DNA of 64,000 bases, taken from contig CM040118.1 in assembly GCA_022559845.1 (NCBI GenBank), positions 235,337,224 through 235,401,223 on the forward strand. Reading direction: 5' to 3'. Position 1 is the first letter of the stretch. Every line of letters starts with the position of its first letter. Positions 56,220 to 64,000 of the stretch are shown piece by piece. The notes beneath the pieces are model-generated. The model saw nothing but the letters and a program-made list of their open reading frames with translations. It was not told the origin of the DNA and searched no databases. A program made the translations under genes and the position numbers. The DNA is from Amorphophallus konjac (taxonomy: Eukaryota; Streptophyta; Magnoliopsida; Alismatales; Araceae).

Positions 56220-57407
56220 CTGTACATCCAGCTGCTGCAAGAGTACCGGGATTGCTTCACCTGGACTTACAAAGAAATGCCAGGACTAAGCCCTGCAGTT
56301 TCGCAACATGAGCTGGCGATCAGCCCTGAAGCCGAGCCGGTGAAGCAACCACCGCGGAGCATGAGGTCGGAGCTCATCACTCAAATTTGTGCAGAAGTCG
56401 ACAAGCTCATTGACGTGGGATTTTTTGAAGAAAATCAGTACACCACGTGGCTGGCGAATATCATCCCCGTGAAGAAGAAGAATGGATAGATCTGAATATG
56501 TGTTGACTTCCGAGATCTGAATAAAGCCTGTCCCAAGGATGACTTTTCGGTGCCAATAACGGAGGTCATGATAGATGCAACAACCGGTCATGAGGCCCTA
56601 TCATTCATGGACGGGTCATCCGGCTACAACCAGATATGGATCGCGGAACATGACCAGGTCCACACTGCCTTCCGAACCCCTAAAGGCATCTATCACTACA
56701 AGAGGATGCCGTTCGGACTAAAGAATGTTGGCGCAACTTATCAGCGTGCAATGACCAAAATATTTGATGAGTTGCTCTACCACAAGGTCGAGTGCTACAT
56801 AGATGATCTGGTGGTCAAGACCAGAAGAAAAGAAGACCATCTACAGGACCTCCGAATCATTTTTCAGAGGCTAAGGCAGTATGAATTGAAGATGAACCCT
56901 ATGAAATGCACCTTCGGAGTGTCGAGCGGAAAATTCTTAGGTTTCATTGTCAGATACCGGGGAATCGAGATAGACCCTGCAAATATTAAAGCAATTCAGG
57001 AGCTACCTGCACCAAGGAACCTCTCCGAGCTAAGCTCACTACAGGGCCGCTTGGCTTATATCCGGCGGTTCATCTCCAATTTGTCAGGGCGATGCCAGCC
57101 TTTCCACAAATTTATGATGAAGGATGTCCCCTTTTACTGGGATGAAGATTGCCAGACGGCCTTTGACAAGCTGAAAGGCTATCTGAAGACTCCTCCAGTG
57201 CTGGGCGCACCGGTAAAGGGACGGCCGCTGATATTATATATAGCAGTCACACACAACTCCCTGGGAGTAATGCTGGCCCAGAACAATGAAGAAGGGAAAG
57301 AACGAGCCCTCTACTACCTCAGTCGGAGACTGGTCAGGACTGAGGAGAAATATACTTATATTGAGAAGATCTGTCTGGCACTGGTCTTCGCAGTCAAGAA
57401 GCTTTGA
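56220..57407 (+). pseudogene. pol: Reverse transcriptase and first RNase H of Tat pol
   Basis: RT starts with RDCFTWTYKEMPGLSP…QPPRSMRSEL, then FFEENQYTTWLANIIPVKKKNG, stops at 56487 and 56493, ICVDFRDLNKACPKDDF, SGYNQI, MPFGLKNVGATYQR and the active site YIDD (56796-56807). The thumb/connection GRLAYIRRFISNLSGRC is followed by the first RNase H (LILYIAVTHNSLGVMLAQ…YLSRRLVRTEEKY). The motif FMDGSSGYNQI replaces the usual FMDA.SGYNQI. TGA at 57405-57407 sits where relatives have Arg (KKLRHYM), consistent with CGA to TGA decay. Confidence 0.85.
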
Positions 57408-58139
57408 CACTATATGTTGTCGCATGAAATCAGCCTGGTATCAAAAGAGGACCCGCTGAAATATATTATGTCCCAGCCGGCACTCAAAGGTGACTTGGGT
57501 AAATGGGCGGTGATCCTTATGGAGTTCGATATCTCCTATGTGCCGCAAAAGGCTGTCAAAGGCCAAGCTATTGTAGACTTATTCGCCGAGCACCCAATAC
57601 TGGGAAACTACCCGCTGGAACCGGAGCTTCCTGAAGATGAAACCCTGGAAGCCGCTCAAGTGCAGCCCTCCTTATGGCAGTTATATTTTGATGGCGCTTC
57701 CAGAATTGACACCTCGGCCACTGGGTCAGCCAGGGTAAGAGCAGGAGCAGGCATAGTCCTGAAATCTCGAGAAGGGGAAGTTGTGCACACATCTTGCTCA
57801 ATAAACAAGCCTTGCACAAACAATGAAGCAGAGTATGAAGCCCTAATAATCGGGTTGCAGATCACACTATCCATGGGAATTCAGATGTTGGAAGCATTCG
57901 GAGATTCCATGCTAGTTATAAAGCAGCTGGAAGGAGAGTTCGATGTGTGCAAGCAGGAACTCCTCCCCTACCATCAGCTGGCAACCCGCATGATATCAAG
58001 ATTCTACATCATCAGCATTAAGCACGTCAATCGAGGATAGAATGCTCAGGCGGACGCCCTCGTTAAATTGGCCAGTTCTTTGGCAATTCCGCCAGATACG
58101 AGCCTGAACATCACCGTGATCAACCGCCGATAGGTCCCC
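57408..58139 (+). pseudogene. pol: Second (archaeal-like) RNase H of Tat pol
   Basis: After the end of the first RNase H (HYMLSHEISLVSKEDPLKYIMSQPAL…GKWAVILMEFDI) comes a complete second RNase H: LYFDGASR…GAGIVL, then CTNNEAEYEALIIGL, FGDSMLVIKQLEG, and HVNRG.NAQADALVKLAS with a stop replacing one residue at 58038-58040. The catalytic D, E, D and C-terminal D positions are all present. This dual RNase H layout is a known mark of the Tat lineage and gives the clade assignment. Confidence 0.85.
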
Positions 58140-58142
58140 AGT

Positions 58143-58784
58143 GTGATAGAGGTCTTGGCCGACGAACAAGAGAATGAGGCGGCAACCGTCGAAAAGGTTC
58201 AACAGCCCGATTGGCGAGAACATCTCCTACGATGGTTCCAACACCAACAGCTCCCAAAGGAGAAAGAACAAAGAATGAAGCTCCTCAAGGTCGAAGACTC
58301 TTACGAGATGAGGAATGGGACCCTGTTCCGAATAACGGCGGATGCCCGAAGGAAAGTTCTACTTCGTTGCTTGTCTTCAGCAGAAGTTGGGCAGGTGATG
58401 CAAGAAGTCCATGCGGGTTCGGCTGGAGCGCATCAGGCCGGCCCGAAGATGAAAATTGAGATAAAGAAATTGGGTTACTATTGGCCCACTATATTTGATG
58501 ACTGCTGCAAGTTCGCCAAGGCTTGTCAGAAATGTCAAGAGTACGCCAATGTGTCAAGAAGACCTCCAGTGCCGCTACACCCCACCATACCGAGCTGGCC
58601 GTTTGCTCAATGGGGCACGGACGTGGTAGGGCCACTGTCGGCATCTTCATCAGGGTGCAAATACATCTGAGCAGCTACAGATTATTTCTCCAGATGGGCA
58701 GAGGCAGTAGCACTAAAGGAAGTGACGGGAGAATTTGATGAGAACATCACCTCCTATTTCATCCGGCATGGTCTAGCCATTTAA
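58143..58784 (+). pseudogene. pol: Truncated integrase of Tat pol
   Basis: The zinc-binding domain is present (HAGSAGAHQAGPKM…LGYYWPTIFDDCCKFAKACQKCQ), followed by PVPLHPTIPSWPFAQWGTDVVGPL with the first catalytic Asp. A TGA at 58668-58670 interrupts the frame, then ATDYFSRWAEAVALKEV follows. Coding similarity ends at about 58784 (FIRHGLAI), before the second catalytic Asp. The AT-rich LTR that follows probably inserted here or marks a deletion. Confidence 0.85.
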
Positions 58785-60528
58785 TTTTGAGTCTAATGTA
58801 ATTTTTATTTGAGTCATTGATGTAATTTTAATTTTATTAGAGTCATGTCCCTAGGTCTAGCATTTATTTTCCTATGTTTGAGTGTCATTAGAATGTGTAA
58901 TGTGCTAATTGGGCCCATTTCTTCGGGCTTAGCCCAATGAGCTCCCCTACCCCTTCGGTTATTTGTCAATGAGTCTTTTGTCAGGGTCTTTTGTAGAAAT
59001 GTGGGTTTCCTATATATAGGACCCCATTTCCTTCATTTGAACTTAATGAATAAATGAATACAAAGCCTTCTATTTGAGTGTTCAAATCTAGTTTAAGGAG
59101 TGATTCCTCTAGTTTTTGGGTGAGAGACCCTAGGGGAGAGATTCCCCACCCATTCCCCTCTTAATCTCTCTATTTCACCCCTCTTTCTCTCTCCTCCAAC
59201 CCCAATTTCGAATTTCCTTCTCTCTCCTCCCCTCCCCAACCACCTCCACTAGCTACCCACCTCATTCAATACCCCTCCACTTCCCCAAGTTGCCATTACT
59301 CCACTTCCATTGTCCCTAGGTGGCATCTCCTCCACTTCCAACATAATTTCCTCCCTCCCAATGCAATGCCACTAGTTCCCACACAACCCTCCACCTCCCT
59401 AGGCCAATTCAAATTTGAAATCCACCTTCCCTCCATGTTTTGGCCGCCCCCCTCTCCTCCCTTCTAGTCTTGGTCGCCCCTCTCATCTCCCTCCATTCAC
59501 CTCCATTAACTCCACCTTCCCCTACCTCCAGCTGAGGACCTCCCCCACTGCCCCTCCCATCCTCTTCCTATCTCCATTAGCATTCCCCATCCCTCCATAC
59601 ATACTACTTCTTCCACCCCATCACCCCTCTCATACATACACCTCCCCCATCTCCTTCTTTAGAAGCCAACACAAGAGCTGCAGGTTGCTGTCCACAGGTT
59701 ACAGACAAATCAGTCTGTTGCAGCGACCACCACGACGCCATCTGGACGAGTTTGAAGACACAAGAGCCATCGTTGGAAGCGTCTCCGGGTCTTCTTCGCA
59801 ACAGAAGTGGTTTCGTCTTCATCGGAGCTAGGGGCTGTTCAGAAACTCTGTTCTCCCCTGACTGCGCGGAACAGATCCTGCTGAGCAACAGAACCGGATT
59901 GAGAGTCCTGCCACGTCAAACCTCGGAGGAATCAGTCTACCATTTCTTCTACAAAGTTCTACTTATCCCTGTCTATTTTCAGAATCAGGAAGCGGAGTTC
60001 CATTTGGCCTCTGGCGGCCGAAGTTACCATTTTTTTCCCTCTGCTGCGTCGCTCTGCTACAACACAGTCTGCTTCGACCTGTCAGCAGTGTTCGGCATCC
60101 TCAGACCTCCCCCGACATCGGAAGGCTTCCCCGTCAGTTTTTCTGCGAAGAGAACTTGACTACGATTCCAACGACTCCAACGGCGCCTGATTTCAACAAC
60201 GGGAGCGGCCGGAGTACCCTCTTCATCCTACTGTTGGAAGTCAGTCCCTGCTAGTCCGAGAAACATAGGTCCTGTTCCATCTTCTGCCCCGACCGGTAGC
60301 TTCTCCAGAAGAAATCACAAAAATTCTGAAGCATTCCCCTTCTGTTACGAAGCTTTTGCCACTGACCTCGCCATCAGAGAAATTCGTGAGTGGAATCTAT
60401 ATCTGCAACACCAACCCACTATCTCTGTTCGTAGATAGTTGGCAGACTCGGCATCCACTATTAGTCGTTGTTCTTGCCTCGCCTTCCCCATCCCGCTTGG
60501 CCGGCTGAAGGCCCCTCCCTGCGTGGAG
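58785..60528 (+). mobile_element. LTR-like segment with plus-strand promoter (right limit uncertain)
   Basis: An AT-rich start (repeated TGTAATTTT), a TATA box at 59011, an AATAAA-type signal near 59046, then a C-rich leader (59150-59660) and a long GC-balanced stretch without conserved ORF. Open frames at 59415-59831 and 59752-60159 have no recognisable domain. The layout is that of U3-R-U5. It ends in or near CCTCCCTGCGTGGAG at 60514-60528, which is shared in inverted form with the LTR on its right. Confidence 0.5.
59011..59020 (+). promoter_or_regulatory. TATA box of LTR-like segment
   Basis: TTTCCTATATATAGGACCCC, followed about 35 bp later by AATGAATAAATGAAT. Confidence 0.6.
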
Positions 60529-60954
60529 GTATTATTATTTGTAATTGCTTTAATCCCCACCCCAAGATCCCTGATGTGGGATGGGACCACGGACACGACA
60601 AGCTCGCGATCGTCCCTTAACGAGGGAAGCGTCGGATGTGCGCGGTTGAGAAACCGGCTGGGAGCTAGGGTGGTCGGCTCTCACTTGTGCCCGGATCGGG
60701 TCATGGGACAGCTTCGCTCTCTCTCGCAGCAGTGATATTATAAATTGAAAGCGGGCTAGGTATCCCTACACATGCTCTCTAGCAGTGGCATATAAAGCAT
60801 ATAAAGAATTGAGCTAATGCCAAGTGTAAGGGTGAAGGCGATACCTCCACGTTCTCGGCGTGGCGAAGATGGGACCCGGCCGGAACTCGTACCCCTGGGA
60901 ACTTAATACATTATGGTTACAGCAATGCAACTAAGCCCACTCCACGCAGGGAGG
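60514..60954. repeat. 15-bp perfect inverted repeat between two converging LTRs
   Basis: CCTCCCTGCGTGGAG at 60514-60528 and its exact complement at 60940-60954. Beyond the arms both sides continue with weakly similar DNA (TTGTAATTGCTTTAA against TTGCATTGCTGTAA), so the arms are probably the conserved core of homologous LTR segments lying tail to tail. The 410 bp between them hold no gene. Confidence 0.6.
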
Positions 60955-62732
60955 TAAAGGGCGACACAAGCGGGCCCGGGAGGACCAGTTTCGGGTTGAC
61001 GGGCGGTTCCGAGTGATGCTTCGGCTTCACGCGTACTCGTGTTAGTGGGGGCCCACGTGCTGACAGGAGGGGTCGTGTGGGGCCTGATGACTCCTCTGTT
61101 GTGGAGACACTTGGGAAGCGTTCCCCTGGGATGGCGAGCTGCTGGAACGACCACCGGACGCCGGGCGGCCCTCGGACGACGCTCGCGGGAAACTCGGCCA
61201 CAAACCTGAACTTCTGTTTGCAGGCGCGCGACTTGGAGGAAACTGCTGCTGCGATCAGCCCCGTCGTCGGAACGTGACGAAATTAGAGCCGTTGGAAAGA
61301 GGACTCAAAATACTTCGACGTAGGGGTCTTCAGAAAAAATAATCAGATCTGTATTTATGATTGTTGAATTTACAATCTTGCTGAATTCGGGCCAGAACTG
61401 CAGGGGCAGGATCTATCTTCTCTGAAGATCGACGTTGACCGGGGAGAAAACCTCTGAATCTGGCAATGATTTCTTCAGCAAAGTTGAAGGTCTCTGAGAG
61501 AGGAATCCGGGACTATTTTTGGTTTTTTTATTGGAGAAGAAATGGATGTTCTGGGATTTGTTTACTAGACCTGGGTCGGATCTGGGAAACTGTGGGCAGA
61601 CTGTTCTTGGGAACTTGGACGAAATTTGAAAAATACCTAGAGACCTTATCAAAAATTAAGAAAATTCCTGGTGGTAGACATATGAGGACAGAACTCCCAA
61701 TAAATTTGGGAGACCCAAAAAAAAAATAAAAAGATGGTTCGAATGGGGTAAATTCAGAGCTGATGAACAGTAAACAGAACCAGGACAGATCTGGAACTTG
61801 GACTTGGACGAAAATCAAAAAATAGCTAAAGGATGAATTTTGACGTGATTGTTTTTGTGGGGATAAGGGTTCTAGAGGGGAACCAACCCTGAAATTTTGA
61901 GCTTCAGAAGATGAAGGGAGTGATAGCAGGAATTCGGAGAAGAAGGATCTATCCTGTGTGGACAGAACACCGAAACCGTTGGCAACGACGCGTCGGCGGC
62001 GAGTCAATGGCGGCGGCGATCACCGGAGTTGCTTCAGATGTTGGAGGGGATCAAGGGGGAAGGGATTACACTCTAGAAAGGGGAGAGGGGTGGAGGAACC
62101 AGGGAGAGAGAGGGGAGGGGCGCAAATCTCCAAGGGGGCAAATGCCTTTTTTTCCTTCATTAATTCCTTCAATATGAAAAATACAACCTTATATAGGATG
62201 CCAACCAAACTCAACCTCAACCCTTGGATCTATGGGTTTGGATTGAAGGGCTGGGATACAATGTGAATCACACATTTAATACATTAGTTTAATCTAATTT
62301 GACCATGCTTATTCAACCTTGGACTAAAGCTATTCAAACACCACCTACCAAGCCTAATAAGGCCAAAAGAGGGGGCGCCCCATTCATGGGCCTCTTCTTG
62401 GGCCAAGTGTGGTTAAAGGCCATGTAACCAGCCCACCAACCATGCTAGACTCTTCCAACTTAGTTGGCCCATGAAGGAGTGTAGCCCAATTTGGGCCTTA
62501 AGTGCATTAATGACCCATTAACAACCTAATGACCCAATATGGCATAAGCTCCCTAATGGACTCTACTAATGGCAACCTAGCCTTGGACTTGACATAACAA
62601 ATGGCCCATTGGCTTGATATAAGCCTTACAAGGAGCCCAAAAGAAAGAAAATATACAATTACAATCCCATACAAGCCATAACTCACAAATACACTTCACC
62701 CGTGTATGGAAATCTCCTTTGATGCCCCATCA
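60940..62732 (-). mobile_element. LTR of a minus-strand element (left limit uncertain)
   Basis: Starts on the minus strand with TGATGGGGCATCAAAGG at 62732, directly after a purine tract (CCACCCGGGGAGAAT) that reads as the PPT. A TATA box (CATCCTATATAAGG, complement of 62187-62200) and a C-rich leader (GCGCCCCTCCCC) follow. It is the 3' LTR of an element extending to the right. The leader resembles that of the plus-strand LTR at 58785. No protein frame in it is convincing. Confidence 0.6.
62187..62200 (-). promoter_or_regulatory. TATA box of the minus-strand LTR
   Basis: GCATCCTATATAAGGTTG on the minus strand, about 530 bp into the LTR. Confidence 0.6.
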
Positions 62733-62750
62733 ATTCTCCCCGGGTGGGAG
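62733..62750 (-). other. Polypurine tract of the right-end element
   Basis: CTCCCACCCGGGGAGAAT on the minus strand, abutting the LTR start. The purine run is interrupted by CCC, so the exact primer is uncertain. Confidence 0.4.
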
Positions 62751-63189
62751 GAACTCGACCCCGTCGAGTAGGGGTATGACTGCTCCGGTCCTCCGGCGGA
62801 TCCGTCACCGTGCTAAGTAGCGCGGGTATGCTCCACTCCAAGTGATCGGCACCTGCTCATTCCATATATACTCGATATGCGCACTGCTATGGCTAAAGGT
62901 GGTCACTCCGAAGGGGCACTCTCAAAAGGAAGGAAACAGCTCGAATACTCACTAGGAATCACCGCTGAGTCCCTATAGGTGACTGATCCGGATATAGAAG
63001 TAAAATCGATCCCATACTCATCAAGTGAGTCCACTCGCCTCTTACTCGTAAGAGGCCGACAACGAGCTTGCACAAGACACATGCACACTCACCATGCAAT
63101 ACACACAAACAATCGACTCAAACACACCACACAAACAAACCACACAAGAAAACACACTGACTCAACTATGACCCTAGACACACCTAATG
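62751..63189. other. Non-coding tail between ORF and PPT
   Basis: On the minus strand GT-rich DNA (TGTGTGG, TTTGTGTG) follows the ORF, then sequence with stops in all minus frames. It is probably the 3' untranslated part of the right-end element. Confidence 0.4.
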
Positions 63190-63990
63190 TTAGTCCGACC
63201 CGTACATGGGTGACGGTGGACCAGGACAGCCGAATATGTGCCATGCATGCATTTGACATAACCGGAGATAGGTGGCATGGGGTACACCTAAATGTTCAAG
63301 TATGACCCAGTCATGCATGGACGGCCCTTTGGATTTGGGAGACTTGGGAGGGCTAGGAAAGCCGGGTGTGGAAGAACCGGGTGTAGGTGTATCGTGGACG
63401 GGCTTGGTTGATGTAGAGGGCCCGACCGATGGGAAAGGGGTGTGAAAGTGGACTTCCCCGATAAGGTATGAAGGAAGTGATGAGTCATGGGGCCCACTAG
63501 AGTAGGGGTCGAATGGGTCAAAGAAAGCGTGACCCCTCGGTTCCGCCGTTACATAGTCCCATGTTTGGAATTCATGAAGGTGAGGGTCACCTCCATCCAT
63601 CGTGATAGATGAGACCGTGTATAGGAGATATGACTCCTCCCTCGGAAGACAAGTAATGAAGTCGGGCTCATCCGGTAGCGGGAGAAGTAGAAGAACCTCC
63701 GTGGTAACACAACCCGTGGTACATACGGAGGTAATGGACCCTATGGCCGGATGGGTGATGCTACGACTAGTGGGTTGGTCGAAGCCTCGGGCCAATAAAT
63801 GTGTAAAGGTCAACTGCCGGTCTAACCCTTTAAGAAGGTCGTCCAATGTGTCCACATAGTGACGAGACCGGAAGGTGGTATGAAATGAGTTGCTTGACAC
63901 TCGTGGTAGTGTGGGGTCCATTGATGGGAAGGGAGGTAGGACCAAGCCATCCTTGAGCCAACTAAGAAGCGGCTCGGCTATGAAAAGCAT
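63190..63990 (-). CDS. Unknown 266-aa ORF upstream of the PPT/LTR
   Basis: Open frame of 266 residues that may start outside the window. Three parts are visible: an N-terminal third with mixed hydrophobic and charged residues (SRHYVDTLDDLLKGLDRQL), a middle with LLLLPLPDEPDFITCLPREESYLLYTVSS, and a Pro/Ser/Thr-rich linker (about residues 190-225) before a short C-terminal segment. There is no signal peptide, membrane helix, zinc motif or retroelement domain that I recognise. It is in sense orientation with the LTR to its left, so it occupies the position between pol and the 3' LTR, where extra ORFs occur in plant Ty3/gypsy elements. It could also be a chance frame in C-rich DNA. Confidence 0.35.
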   Translation of the reverse strand: MLFIAEPLLSWLKDGLVLPPFPSMDPTLPRVSSNSFHTTFRSRHYVDTLDDLLKGLDRQLTFTHLLARGFDQPTSRSITHPAIGSITSVCTTGCVTTEVLLLLPLPDEPDFITCLPREESYLLYTVSSITMDGGDPHLHEFQTWDYVTAEPRGHAFFDPFDPYSSGPHDSSLPSYLIGEVHFHTPFPSVGPSTSTKPVHDTPTPGSSTPGFPSPPKSPKSKGPSMHDWVILEHLGVPHATYLRLCQMHAWHIFGCPGPPSPMYGSD

Positions 63991-64000
63991 ACCCGTTAGA

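Noticed and set aside
59415..60159. ORFs of 138 and 135 aa as host gene exons
   Set aside because: They start in a C-rich LTR leader just after a TATA box, overlap in different frames and show no domain.
63190..63990. Retroviral env-like gene
   Set aside because: Position would fit, but there is no signal peptide, membrane helix or cysteine pattern.

Overview
This window looks like the TE-filled intergenic DNA of a large plant genome, most likely a flowering plant. The evidence is a Tekay/Del-type Ty3/gypsy pol with a chromodomain, Tat-type Ty3/gypsy elements with a second RNase H, Cassandra-like miniature elements carrying 5S rRNA sequence, and tRNA-iMet-type primer sites. The species cannot be named from this. 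I found no convincing host gene, rRNA gene or intact tRNA gene. Nearly everything is nested, truncated or decayed LTR retrotransposon, and many of the stops look like ordinary decay.

Left part (1-10695): the 3' part of a long LTR with its primer site and a gag cut short by a tandem Cassandra; an array of a TGCACNGACT motif; a complete TRIM with a 57-bp interior; the last part of a Tat integrase followed by an antisense coiled-coil ORF; then an LTR-like stretch packed with short dyads.

Middle (10696-33312): a Tekay/Del element on the minus strand (4.5-kb LTR, which itself holds a TIR-bounded C-rich insertion, then PPT, chromodomain, integrase, RNase H, RT and the protease tail); a full Cassandra inserted in its protease; then a 14.2-kb LTR-gag-LTR-gag-LTR compound with 3.8-kb LTRs and no pol. 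This compound is a gag-only derivative (TR-GAG type) that still shares its PBS, PPT context and LTR ends with Tekay elements.

Right part (33313-64000): a block of minisatellites; a minus-strand Tat element with an unusually long gag, a second deleted gag copy, and an LTR with motif arrays and a 179-bp tandem repeat; a plus-strand Tat element (LTR promoter, long gag, protease, RT, two RNase H domains, integrase cut off before its second catalytic residue); and two related LTRs lying tail to tail, with an unknown 266-aa ORF beyond.

The most striking pattern is not a gene. At least five repeat families here carry arrays of short dyads (two inverted half-sites with a nearly fixed spacer, phased at about 30-33 bp). 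The half-site sequence differs between families while the geometry is kept: ACGGCC-N8-GACCGT, GCGGTC-N8-GACCGC, RCGGTC-N7-GGCCGY, GCGTCC-N8-GGACGC, and a 28-bp form with GTTGAC/GTCAAC arms. In the two best-delimited families the arrays lie inside the LTR, downstream of the promoter, within a predicted leader intron that also contains the primer-binding site.
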